A DNA stretch of 64,000 nucleotides. Origin: Erysipelotrichaceae bacterium. GTDB taxonomy: Bacteria > Bacillota_I > Bacilli_A > Erysipelotrichales > Erysipelotrichaceae. The DNA is taken from assembly GCA_024684175.1 (NCBI GenBank), contig JAIKXJ010000087.1, positions 1-64,000 on the forward strand, written 5' to 3'. The notes below the pieces were generated by a model, which had not been told where the DNA came from, made no database searches, and saw nothing but the letters and a program-made list of their open reading frames with translations. Of this stretch, positions 1 through 6,850 are shown one piece after another (positions within the stretch are counted from its first letter, which is position 1; each line of letters starts with the position of its first letter). Position numbers and translations under genes: made by a program.

Positions 1-123
1 GGCACCGGTCTCGGATTGTCTATCGTGAAGCACGCCGTGCAGTATCACAAAGGAAAAATCAATGTAGAAAGCGAACTGAACAAAGGAACCACAATTTCTG
101 TTCTGTTTGATACAAGAGAATAA
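1..123 (+). CDS. Sensor histidine kinase, C-terminal end only (partial)
   Basis: The window opens inside a reading frame that gives [11 protein letters not shown] and ends at TAA 121-123. GTGLGLSIV is the G2 box of the HATPase_c ATP-binding domain of histidine kinases, and the following 25 residues match the usual end of PhoR/WalK-type kinases. Only the last 40 residues are visible, so sensor type and partner regulator cannot be told. It is unclear whether this gene is chromosomal or belongs to the mobile element whose integrase lies at 1435-2673. Confidence 0.85.
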   Translation, partial: GTGLGLSIVKHAVQYHKGKINVESELNKGTTISVLFDTRE

Positions 124-146
124 AGCACTGACTATGTTGAAATAAA

Positions 147-178
147 AAAATGTGGGCCATTTGTCCACATTTTGTTAT
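147..178. terminator. Bidirectional intrinsic terminator
   Basis: Stem AAAATGTGG / CCACATTTT (147-155 with 165-173) with A-run on the left and T-rich tract on the right. It sits between the convergent kinase end and the HTH gene and could serve both. Confidence 0.7.
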
Positions 179-981
179 TTTTCGGTAAATATATTATCTG
201 AAATCTGAGGGTTGGTTATCTTTTTACATTGGAATGGCCTGTTTTTTCTACACAGACCAAAGTAGATATCTGCACCTTCATTTGTCCGGAAGCCATTTAA
301 CGATGAATTATCATCAACGACGTTTTCAAATACATAATCACTGGTTGTTAGGAAAATAAAGTTATTGTCATATTTATGGTCAACCCGACTGGTTTGGGAT
401 ACTGCCCATACCAAGAACAAATGAACGGCATGGAACTTGCTGTCATAGATCGTAGTATTAGTTGCAATGTGCTTTGGTTCGAAGAATATGATCACATATT
501 CTTTACCGTTGGAATGTTTTGCTATCGCTTCGGGAAAAAGGCCGATCGGCTGACTTCTCAGATACGGCATCCGCGTTTTAATTTTGCCATTCTTTCCTTC
601 GTACGCAATATAAGATCCGTTTCTTATAGTTTCGACGGGATCATATTCGATCGATTCAAAGCCATATCTGACCAGATAGTTTTCGTAGAATCTTTTGATA
701 TTAGTATGTGGATAGGACAGATGTGATTCGAGATTCAGATATTCTTCAACACTCTGCACAAAATCGTCAGAGAACTGATCATCGAATTCGTAAAGGTCTG
801 GAGATGTCAGAGACAAAGCTTTGCAGATCTTTGATGCGATCAGGGGAGTGATTTTTTTCATATACTCTTCGCTGATGTATCGGTAATACTGCGCTTGTGA
901 AAAACCATGTGTTTCAACAAATTCTTTTACGTTCAATCCGGAATCCATCTGCAGCTTTCTTATGTATTCATTTAGTTTCAT
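175..981 (-). CDS. HTH regulator-like protein with uncharacterised C-terminal domain
   Basis: 268 residues from ATG 981; an in-frame ATG at 996 is the alternative, and neither has a good Shine-Dalgarno. Residues about 1-65 look like an XRE/Cro-type helix-turn-helix (VKEFVETHGFSQAQYYRYI as the recognition region, then LIASKICKALSLTSPDLYEF). The remaining 200 residues are a mixed alpha/beta region I do not recognise. The gene is divergent from the DUF3173-integrase pair, with an inverted repeat between them (1064-1097), so a role as repressor or activator of the integration module is a reasonable inference. Codon use is more AT-rich than in the housekeeping genes further right, consistent with acquired DNA. 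Confidence 0.6.
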   Translation of the reverse strand: MKLNEYIRKLQMDSGLNVKEFVETHGFSQAQYYRYISEEYMKKITPLIASKICKALSLTSPDLYEFDDQFSDDFVQSVEEYLNLESHLSYPHTNIKRFYENYLVRYGFESIEYDPVETIRNGSYIAYEGKNGKIKTRMPYLRSQPIGLFPEAIAKHSNGKEYVIIFFEPKHIATNTTIYDSKFHAVHLFLVWAVSQTSRVDHKYDNNFIFLTTSDYVFENVVDDNSSLNGFRTNEGADIYFGLCRKNRPFQCKKITNPQISDNIFTEK

Positions 982-1063
982 ACCTAAATTATACATTGAA
1001 TTGAATAAAAATGAAAATAATTATTGAGAATTAAGAAAAGCTGTGCGATAATACATTTGAATA

Positions 1064-1097
1064 ATAATGAGAGATATAAAATGATAGTTCTCATTAT
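1064..1097. promoter_or_regulatory. Operator-like inverted repeat in the divergent HTH/integrase region
   Basis: ATAATGAGA at 1064-1072 and its exact reverse complement TCTCATTAT at 1089-1097 flank a TATAAA sequence at 1075-1080. A related half-site, TTATTGAGAA, is at 1021-1030. The position between a divergent regulator and the integrase operon suggests a repressor operator; this is inference. Confidence 0.4.
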
Positions 1098-1171
1098 ATT
1101 GTTCTTTGACATTTGAATATTTGCAGACGGCTAACAAGCAAAGCACAAGTGCAATGGAAAGGAGTTTAATT

Positions 1172-1438
1172 ATGATTAAGAAATTATCCTGGAAGGATAA
1201 ATATACGCTGAGTCTGAGCGACAGCCTGGTGATCAAAGGAATTGAGATGCTGCTGGACTGTGGACAGCCTCAGGCTACGACGATCAGAAATGAGACGATC
1301 GATTACTGCAAGAAGAATAATATCATGCTGATCGGCAACAAGGTGCCTACAGATGTCGTCCTGCAGCTGGTAGGCAAAGACAGAGACTATTTCTATCAGC
1401 GGATGCTGGAAGAGAGGAAACTGACGGCTGGATCATGA
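1172..1438 (+). CDS. DUF3173-like small protein of integrase modules
   Basis: 88 residues from ATG 1172, preceded by a clear AAAGGAG 8 bases upstream; the longer frame from 1106 is unsupported. The core (GIEMLLDCGQPQATTIRNET, then NKVPTDVVLQLVGKD) resembles the DUF3173 pattern in which a small basic domain ends in VPxxxVxxxLG. In streptococcal and other Bacillota integrative elements DUF3173 proteins lie immediately upstream of a tyrosine integrase, as here. It shares an ATGA overlap with the integrase (1435-1438), indicating translational coupling. An excisionase-type accessory role is possible but not shown. Confidence 0.55.
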   Translation: MIKKLSWKDKYTLSLSDSLVIKGIEMLLDCGQPQATTIRNETIDYCKKNNIMLIGNKVPTDVVLQLVGKDRDYFYQRMLEERKLTAGS

Positions 1439-2673
1439 TCGTGCTTGACGGCAAAAACGTCTACGGCATTGATCAGTATCTGTTAAAACGAAAAAACGGG
1501 AATAACGAGGTCCGCTATCTTGTGAAATACAAGAACCGGATCAAGAGAGGATTTACAAGTTCCATTGATGCCTATTTCTTTTTGAACGATCTCAAGGCAG
1601 GAAAGGTCAGCATGGAAAGCAGACCCGATCCGGATCTGAGAAGATCCAAAGAATCGAAAAAGGACTGGTCGATCCCGGAAGCGGTAGAAAAATACCTGTT
1701 TATATATAAGGATCAGGTGCGTTACGGGACCTACAACAAGACCTGCCATTATTTCCGCAAAGTCATCATTCCCAATCTTCCCAATGTGCCGGTCAGGTCT
1801 CTGACCAATCTGGACATCCTGGAATTCCGCAGCAGACTGAATTCGGAGATCTTCAAGATCAGCGACAGCAGCGAGGATCCGGAAACCTATGCCACGAAGT
1901 CCAAGAACGATATTCTTCAGCAGCTCAAGGAGTTTCTCTTCTTTGCAATCGAGAATTTCGGTGTGAAACAGGGTATCACGAAGAATGTAAAATACTTCAA
2001 GATCACCCACGACGAGAAGCTGAAGAAAAGAGAGAAGGAAGAGAATATCTGGACTGTAACTGATTATTATTCGTTTCTGGACGCGTTGGAGAAGTTGTAT
2101 GGGAAATACAGCCCGACATATGGAATCTTCCTTGTGATGGGCAATAAGGGCCTCAGGCTGGGCGAATGCCTGGCTCTGAAGTTCAACGATCTGAGATTCG
2201 AAAACATGCTGATCGTCGATGAATCGATCACCAGAAAGACTGAGGACCGGAAGTTCGAAGTCGGAGAGCCGAAAAACGAAAGCAGCGACCGCAAGATCGT
2301 GATCGGCAAAAGTCTCTATGATTATCTGATCGGGATCCGGGAAAGAGAGAAACGGCATCCGGATTATGAAGAGAACTGGTTCATCTTCCATAGGCCCGGG
2401 GACGGTTTCGCGCCGATGGCCGAAAGGACACTGAACAACCACAAGCAGAAGGCTCTGGATTTGATAAATCTCAGATGGAACACGAATCATCAGCTCAGGC
2501 ACCTCTACAACACCTATCTAAAGGATCAGGGCATTACCGTATACGACCGGTCAACTACTCTCGGCCAAAAGGATGCCGAAATAAACTCTTCCATTTACAC
2601 GCACATGTCACCGGAGGCCATGAAGAAAATCGCTGATGCGGATGAGAAATTATTCAACAGAAAAACGCTCTAG
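1435..2673 (+). CDS. int: Tyrosine recombinase / integrase of an integrative element
   Basis: 412 residues, the usual size for Tn916/phage-type integrases. An N-terminal arm-binding region (about 1-60) is followed by a core-binding SAM-like domain (about 78-190) and the catalytic domain (about 205-405). Catalytic residues are visible: Arg241 in GLRLGE, Lys280 in GEPKN, His352-x-x-Arg355 in HQLRH, and the nucleophile Tyr388 in SIYTHM. The box usually written LGH is LGQ here (Gln378). The gene points toward the 3' end of tRNA-Asp 73 bp downstream, which is the classic arrangement of an element inserted at a tRNA 3' end. If so, the element extends to the left, beyond the window. Confidence 0.9.
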   Translation: MIVLDGKNVYGIDQYLLKRKNGNNEVRYLVKYKNRIKRGFTSSIDAYFFLNDLKAGKVSMESRPDPDLRRSKESKKDWSIPEAVEKYLFIYKDQVRYGTYNKTCHYFRKVIIPNLPNVPVRSLTNLDILEFRSRLNSEIFKISDSSEDPETYATKSKNDILQQLKEFLFFAIENFGVKQGITKNVKYFKITHDEKLKKREKEENIWTVTDYYSFLDALEKLYGKYSPTYGIFLVMGNKGLRLGECLALKFNDLRFENMLIVDESITRKTEDRKFEVGEPKNESSDRKIVIGKSLYDYLIGIREREKRHPDYEENWFIFHRPGDGFAPMAERTLNNHKQKALDLINLRWNTNHQLRHLYNTYLKDQGITVYDRSTTLGQKDAEINSSIYTHMSPEAMKKIADADEKLFNRKTL

Positions 2674-2695
2674 CGTATCACAAACGTATCACAAA
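2674..2695 (+). repeat. Perfect tandem 11-bp repeat directly after the integrase stop
   Basis: CGTATCACAAA occurs twice in succession (2674-2684 and 2685-2695), starting at the base after the integrase stop codon. Short direct repeats in this place are typical arm-type integrase-binding sites near an attachment site; the assignment is inference. Confidence 0.6.
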
Positions 2696-2710
2696 AAAAG
2701 TGGCCAAAGA

Positions 2711-2735
2711 AAAAAGCCTTTATTTAAAGGCTTTT
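2711..2735. terminator. Bidirectional terminator between integrase and tRNA cluster
   Basis: Hairpin AAAAAGCCTTTA / TAAAGGCTTTT with A-run on one side and T-run on the other, so it can end both the integrase transcript and the tRNA transcript coming from the right. Confidence 0.75.
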
Positions 2736-2745
2736 CCATTAAAGA

Positions 2746-2822
2746 TGGCGGTGCGTACGGGACTCGAACCCGTGATCTCCTCCGTGACAGGGAGGCACGA
2801 TAACCAACTTCGCTAACGCACC
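2746..2822 (-). tRNA. tRNA-Asp (GTC)
   Basis: Reverse strand folds into a complete cloverleaf: acceptor GGTGCGT/ACGCACC, anticodon arm CCTCC-CTGTCAC-GGAGG giving anticodon GTC, T-loop GGTTCGAGTCC, and encoded CCA (2746-2748). It is the distal gene of a three-tRNA cluster. Its 3' end faces the integrase and is the likely integration target. Confidence 0.95.
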
Positions 2823-2826
2823 ATGA

Positions 2827-2900
2827 TGGAGCAGATGAAGGGAATTGAACCCTCGTGTCCACCTTGGCAAGGTGGCGTTCTACCATTGAACTACATCTGC
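2827..2900 (-). tRNA. tRNA-Gly (GCC)
   Basis: 74-nt cloverleaf on the minus strand with acceptor GCAGATG/CATCTGC, anticodon loop TTGCCAA (GCC), T-loop GGTTCAATTCC, and encoded CCA. It is separated from tRNA-Asp by four bases. Confidence 0.95.
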
Positions 2901-2907
2901 ATCTGAT

Positions 2908-2999
2908 TGGCGAAGAAGGCGGGATTTGAACCCGCGCGCCAGACAAGCCGACCTATGGCCTTAGCAGGGCCACCTCTTCAACCACTTGAGTACTTCTTC
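2908..2999 (-). tRNA. tRNA-Ser (GCT)
   Basis: 92-nt class II tRNA on the minus strand with the long variable arm expected for serine, acceptor GAAGAAG/CTTCTTC, anticodon loop CTGCTAA (GCT), and encoded CCA. It is the first gene of the cluster. Confidence 0.93.
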
Positions 3000-3034
3000 A
3001 GCACACGCTTTGTCTGTTGAAATAGCGCTTATTT

Positions 3035-3063
3035 AATATAACATACTATTTTCAATTCTGCAA
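3035..3063 (-). promoter_or_regulatory. Promoter of the tRNA Ser-Gly-Asp cluster
   Basis: On the minus strand, TTGCAG (3063-3058) and TATATT (3040-3035) are separated by 17 bp, about 36 bp before tRNA-Ser. Confidence 0.65.
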
Positions 3064-3069
3064 TACGTT

Positions 3070-3078
3070 TGCTAAAAT
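3070..3078 (+). promoter_or_regulatory. Extended -10 of dut, leaderless configuration
   Basis: TGC-TAAAAT (TAAAAT 3073-3078) lies six bases before the dut ATG at 3085, so transcription should begin at or next to the start codon. No Shine-Dalgarno is present. Confidence 0.6.
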
Positions 3079-3084
3079 ATTTTT

Positions 3085-3570
3085 ATGAAAATCGCAAGTT
3101 TTGAAAAAGTGAGCAGGGCACAGTTCGACCGTGATCTGAACGATCTTTGTGATCTCTGCGGCAATTATTATGATACTATAGATTTGCCCGTCCGTGCCAC
3201 CAAAGGTTCTGCGGGTTATGATTTCTGCTGTCCGATCCATGTCACTTTAAGACCGGGTGAGACAAAGAAGATCCCGACCGGCATCCGCTGCAAGATCGAT
3301 CCGGGATACGTCTTACAGATCTATCCGCGTTCTTCGTTCGGTTTCAAATACCGGATGGCATTGCTCAATACGGTCGGCATCATCGATGCGGACTATTATG
3401 AGGCGGACAACGAAGGCCATATCATCATCGCCGTAGGCAACCGCGGTGATAAGGATATGACGATCAAACAGGGAGAGCGTTTCGCTCAGGGTCTGTTTGT
3501 CAGATTCTATCTGGCTGATGAAGAAGAAGTCTCTTCGAAAAGACACGGGGGATTCGGTTCCACCGACTGA
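3085..3570 (+). CDS. dut: dUTP diphosphatase (dUTPase)
   Basis: 161 residues. Hydrolyses dUTP to dUMP and pyrophosphate, keeping uracil out of DNA and supplying dTMP synthesis. All five motifs of trimeric dUTPases are visible: GSAGYDF (I), PRSSFGFK (II), GIIDADY (III, catalytic Asp), RFAQGLF (IV) and the flexible tail RHGGFGSTD (V). The N-terminus has a roughly 30-residue extension rich in Cys/Asp before motif I. The start lies directly behind a -10 box, suggesting leaderless translation. tRNA-Arg(CCG) begins two bases after the stop codon and appears to be in the same transcript. Confidence 0.93.
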   Translation: MKIASFEKVSRAQFDRDLNDLCDLCGNYYDTIDLPVRATKGSAGYDFCCPIHVTLRPGETKKIPTGIRCKIDPGYVLQIYPRSSFGFKYRMALLNTVGIIDADYYEADNEGHIIIAVGNRGDKDMTIKQGERFAQGLFVRFYLADEEEVSSKRHGGFGSTD

Positions 3571-3571
3571 T

Positions 3572-3648
3572 GTGCTCATAGCTCAAATGGATAGAGCATT
3601 TGATTCCGATTCAAAAGGTTGCGGGTTCAAGTCCTGTTGAGCACGCCA
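3572..3648 (+). tRNA. tRNA-Arg (CCG)
   Basis: 77-nt cloverleaf, acceptor GTGCTCA/TGAGCAC, D-arm AGCTCAAATGGATAGAGC, anticodon loop TTCCGAT (CCG, reads CGG), T-loop GGTTCAAGTCC, encoded CCA. It begins two bases after the dut stop and is followed by a terminator, so it is probably cut from the dut transcript. Confidence 0.93.
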
Positions 3649-3656
3649 TTGACAAG

Positions 3657-3679
3657 AAAGTCCGCAAGGACTTTTTGTT
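3657..3679 (+). terminator. Terminator of dut-tRNA-Arg
   Basis: AAAGTCC-GCAA-GGACTTTTTGTT: seven-base-pair stem, tetraloop and T-run. Confidence 0.85.
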
Positions 3680-3708
3680 ATAAGCATGATGTGCCTTGAA
3701 AGCTTTCA

Positions 3709-3717
3709 TGATATAAT
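3709..3717 (+). promoter_or_regulatory. Extended -10 of cdaA-cdaR
   Basis: TGA-TATAAT at 3709-3717, 26 bp before cdaA, leaving a short leader with AAAGGAGG. Confidence 0.6.
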
Positions 3718-3743
3718 TTTTAATTGTATACAAAGGAGGAAGT

Positions 3744-4811
3744 ATGGCTGACTATAATATCAATCTGGCATTACAGAATATCTGGTCGGTATTCAGGATC
3801 GTAATAGATATAGCCATAATGTGGTTCCTGTTTTACTACGCCATCAAGGCGATCAGGAACAATTCCCGAACGATTCAGATCTTCAAAGGCATCATTGCGG
3901 TCGTCGCCGTCAACGGTCTGGCAAAACTGTTGGGCTTATCGACTTTGACATATTTTACGGACATCTTCATCAACTGGGGCCTTTTGGCCTGCATCATCAT
4001 CTTCCAGCCCGAGATCCGCGGCTTGTTGGAAAAGATCGGCAAGACCAATGCTTTCTCCAGGATCAATTCCTTATTGGCAAACGAGAAGGAACATCTGGCG
4101 GAACAGCTGTATGAAGCGACCGTCACTTTATCCCAGCAGAAGGTCGGTGCTCTGATCACGATCGAGCAGTCCCAGTCTCTGCAGGATTATATCAAGACCG
4201 GTATCAGCGTCAATGCGGAAGTCACCAAGGAACTGCTTTGTTCCATCTTCATGACGACGACCCCGTTACATGACGGTGCCGTCATCATACAGGGTGACCG
4301 CGTTGCCTGTGCCAGCGCATATTTCCCGCCGACCAACGTCAATCTGTCTTCCCGCTATGGGGCAAGGCACAGAGCGGCGTTAGGTATCGCGGAAGTTTCC
4401 GACTGTCTGACGATCGTCGTTTCCGAAGAGACTTCGGCGATCTCCATCGCGGAAAACGGCAGGATCTTCTCGGTCGATGAGAAGCAGCTCAAGGATTATC
4501 TGCGCAGAGTCATCTGCAACGATACGACGACGATCGAAAAGGGTTCCAGAAGAAGGAATTCGCTCCTGATGGAAGATGACGTGGTCGTTGAGATCCGCGA
4601 TGATGACAATACCCGCAAAGGCTTCTCGCTTTTCAGAAGGAACGAAGAAGCTCAAGAAGACAAGCCGTCCGAACCGGATATGAAGGTCCCGTTCAACAAC
4701 CGCAGCAAGAACAAGCTCAGGCTGACCAAGAAGGCGGCAAAGGAAAAGGAAGAGGCCTTCGAGATCGAAGACAACCTGGATAAGGAGGTAAGCGATGTCG
4801 CAGATGAATAA
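3744..4811 (+). CDS. cdaA: Diadenylate cyclase CdaA (c-di-AMP synthase)
   Basis: 355 residues. Condenses two ATP into the second messenger c-di-AMP at the membrane. Three hydrophobic helices (about 14-33, 45-63, 69-87) precede the DAC domain, whose catalytic LHDGAV (DGA) and GARHRAALG (RHR) motifs are intact. A charged Lys/Glu/Arg-rich tail of about 80 residues follows the DAC domain (from about 270), longer than in Bacillus CdaA (about 273 residues). A strong AAAGGAGG precedes ATG 3744. The gene overlaps the regulator cdaR by 17 bases. The usual third partner glmM is not next; a two-component system follows after a terminator. The degrading enzyme GdpP is at 20014-21978. Confidence 0.93.
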   Translation: MADYNINLALQNIWSVFRIVIDIAIMWFLFYYAIKAIRNNSRTIQIFKGIIAVVAVNGLAKLLGLSTLTYFTDIFINWGLLACIIIFQPEIRGLLEKIGKTNAFSRINSLLANEKEHLAEQLYEATVTLSQQKVGALITIEQSQSLQDYIKTGISVNAEVTKELLCSIFMTTTPLHDGAVIIQGDRVACASAYFPPTNVNLSSRYGARHRAALGIAEVSDCLTIVVSEETSAISIAENGRIFSVDEKQLKDYLRRVICNDTTTIEKGSRRRNSLLMEDDVVVEIRDDDNTRKGFSLFRRNEEAQEDKPSEPDMKVPFNNRSKNKLRLTKKAAKEKEEAFEIEDNLDKEVSDVADE

Positions 4812-6144
4812 TTCCGACAAGAAACTGGAAACAGCGAAAAAGATCGCTTCCAAGAACACCCAGCACGGACAGTACGAGACGGTGGAGGAAAACATCTTCA
4901 AGTTCTTCCGCTGGATCTCCACGCTGATCGACCGGATCTTCTTCTCGCAAAGATATCTGGGCATCTTTGCCTTATTACTGGCATGCCTGGCATATTTTGT
5001 CGCGACCTACGATCCGTCCAGCAACGTCTTATCTTCATCCAAGGTCTTGTCCAATGTTTCGATCAATGCCCGTTACAATTCCGAGACCTTCGAGCTTTCC
5101 GGCCTGCCGCAGGCTTGCGAGATCGTCATCACCGGTGAAGCGGCCAACGTCAACAATGCATCCAGCCGCAAGGGCTATTGTCAGGTCGACCTGGAAGGCT
5201 ATACCGAAGGCACCCACACCATCAAACTGAGTGCGGTGGGCTACGGCGATTCGGTCTCGACCATCGTTTCGCCCAGCGAAGTGACGATCACGCTCAAGAA
5301 AAAGACCACGAGGCAGTTCGATCTGACTTATGATTTCATCAATCAGAACCAGATGGATTCCCGCTATATTCTCGGTGAGCCGAGCTTCGCCCAGGGGACC
5401 AAGATCAACATCCGTGCTTCCCAGGACACACTCAATTCGATCGCACTGGTCAAGGCGCTGATCGATGTCAGCGGCCAGACCTCCGATTTTGAGATCGAAG
5501 CACCGCTGGTCGCCTATGACCGCAACGGTCAGGCTGTCAATGCCGAGATCGTTCCGAGCTCCATCACAGCGAGCGTCAAACTCTCGTCGCCGTCCATCGA
5601 AGTGCCGATCCGTCTCAATCCGATCGGTCAGGTCCCGACGGGGCTGGCGATCGATACGGCACAGATCATCGACCATCAGACGACGCGGATCTTTGCTCCG
5701 GAGAACGTCCTCAACAACATCTCCGAAGTCTATGTCAATTTCGACATGTCCACCGTCACGGAGAACGTCGACCGTGAGATCATGCTGCCGGTCAGCTTAC
5801 CGAGCGGTGTTTCGGCAAGCGATGTCACCGTGGTCAATGTCCGTGTGACCTTATCGACCATCGATACGCTCACTCTGGAAGAGATCCCGCTGTCGGCCCG
5901 CAACAACTACAGCAACCTGGCGATCTCGGATATCGATTTCCGCAGCGTCAATCTGGAGCTTTCCGGTTCGACCAACAACATAAATGATGTCTCGGCCGAT
6001 GACATCGAAGTCTACTTCGAGATGCCGGAAGAGCCGGGCACCTATACGCTTCCGCTCAGTGTCGACCTGAAGGATCATCCATTCGTTTCTTACTATCTGG
6101 ATCATTCTTCGGTCACCGTCACGATCGTCGAGGCAAATCAATAG
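4795..6144 (+). CDS. cdaR: CdaR/YbbR-domain regulator of CdaA
   Basis: 449 residues. A cytoplasmic segment of about 50 residues is followed by one transmembrane helix (about 57-74) and an extracytoplasmic region made of repeated beta-rich YbbR-like units (about 85-445, with recurring patterns such as VTITLKKKTTRQF, VTVVNVRVTLSTID, VTVTIVE at unit ends). In Bacillus and Listeria CdaR binds CdaA at the membrane and tunes c-di-AMP synthesis. It starts inside cdaA after AAGGAGG, so the two are translated as a unit. The longer cytoplasmic N-terminus than in B. subtilis CdaR is a small oddity. Confidence 0.88.
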   Translation: MSQMNNSDKKLETAKKIASKNTQHGQYETVEENIFKFFRWISTLIDRIFFSQRYLGIFALLLACLAYFVATYDPSSNVLSSSKVLSNVSINARYNSETFELSGLPQACEIVITGEAANVNNASSRKGYCQVDLEGYTEGTHTIKLSAVGYGDSVSTIVSPSEVTITLKKKTTRQFDLTYDFINQNQMDSRYILGEPSFAQGTKINIRASQDTLNSIALVKALIDVSGQTSDFEIEAPLVAYDRNGQAVNAEIVPSSITASVKLSSPSIEVPIRLNPIGQVPTGLAIDTAQIIDHQTTRIFAPENVLNNISEVYVNFDMSTVTENVDREIMLPVSLPSGVSASDVTVVNVRVTLSTIDTLTLEEIPLSARNNYSNLAISDIDFRSVNLELSGSTNNINDVSADDIEVYFEMPEEPGTYTLPLSVDLKDHPFVSYYLDHSSVTVTIVEANQ

Positions 6145-6150
6145 TCAATC

Positions 6151-6180
6151 AAAGGGGTTATATCCATGACCCCTTTTGTT
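6151..6180 (+). terminator. Terminator of cdaA-cdaR
   Basis: AAAGGGGT ... ACCCCTTTTGTTTT forms an eight-base-pair stem with T-run. The next promoter's -10 begins two bases later. Confidence 0.75.
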
Positions 6181-6181
6181 T

Positions 6182-6187
6182 TATAAT
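6182..6187 (+). promoter_or_regulatory. -10 box of the response-regulator operon
   Basis: TATAAT at 6182-6187, nine bases before ATG 6197, giving a leader of at most about three bases. Confidence 0.55.
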
Positions 6188-6196
6188 GAAGTTGCT

Positions 6197-6850
6197 ATGA
6201 AAAAGATCATCAACATCGTCGAAGATGAAAAAGACTTGAATGAACTGGTACGTTCCTATCTGGAAAAGGAAGGTTATGTCGTCAATTCTTTCTACACCTT
6301 CGATGAAGCCTATTCGCATATCGATGAGTATTGTGACCTGTGGATCTTAGACATCATGCTGGATGACAAGTCGGGTTTCGATCTGATCGAGATCATCAAA
6401 AACAAGAACGCCAAGATGCCGGTCGTTTTCATGTCGGCAAGAGACAAGGAGTTCGACAGGATCATCGGTCTTGAGAAGGGGTCCGACGATTACATCACCA
6501 AGCCGTTCTCGCCGAAGGAACTGGTCTTAAGAGTCAACAACATCATCCGCCGCGTCTATAAGGAAGATGACAAGATCGAGGTCAACGGCTATGAGATCGA
6601 CGAGAATCAGCGTTCCGTGACCAGAGGACAGGAACAGATCGAACTGACGACCAAGGAATTCGATCTGCTGATGTTATTCGTCAAAAACAGAGGGACGGCG
6701 TTCCTGCGCGAGCAGATCCTGGAGAAGGTCTGGGATGAGAACTACTACGGTTCGGACCGCGTCGTCGACGATACGCTGCGCCGTTTAAGGAAAAAGATGC
6801 CCGATATGAACATCCAGACGATCTACGGTTTCGGTTACAGGTTAGGATGA
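6197..6850 (+). CDS. OmpR/PhoB-family response regulator
   Basis: 217 residues from ATG 6197 (MKKIINIVEDEKDL); a TTG 21 bases upstream is in frame but lies in the promoter. The receiver domain (1-about 115) has acidic pocket EDE, phospho-acceptor Asp in WILDIMLDD, switch Ser in MSARD and Lys in ITKPF. The winged-helix domain (about 125-217) has the family signatures ELTTKEFDLLMLF and the recognition-helix region VVDDTLRRLRKKM, ending in TIYGFGYRLG. It overlaps the kinase gene by four bases and heads a run ending in murF and ddl, which suggests a cell-wall-linked regulon. Confidence 0.93.
   Translation: MKKIINIVEDEKDLNELVRSYLEKEGYVVNSFYTFDEAYSHIDEYCDLWILDIMLDDKSGFDLIEIIKNKNAKMPVVFMSARDKEFDRIIGLEKGSDDYITKPFSPKELVLRVNNIIRRVYKEDDKIEVNGYEIDENQRSVTRGQEQIELTTKEFDLLMLFVKNRGTAFLREQILEKVWDENYYGSDRVVDDTLRRLRKKMPDMNIQTIYGFGYRLG

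Noticed and set aside
1483..2502. Long antisense reading frame opposite the integrase (339 codons)
   Set aside because: It mirrors the integrase codons, has no ribosome site, and its product is a hydrophobic/charged mix typical of antisense shadows. The same applies to 23573-24544, 33911-35074 and 16946-17815.
2689..2946. Reading frame across the tRNA-Asp and tRNA-Gly genes
   Set aside because: It is an open frame by chance over structural RNA genes, which fold perfectly.
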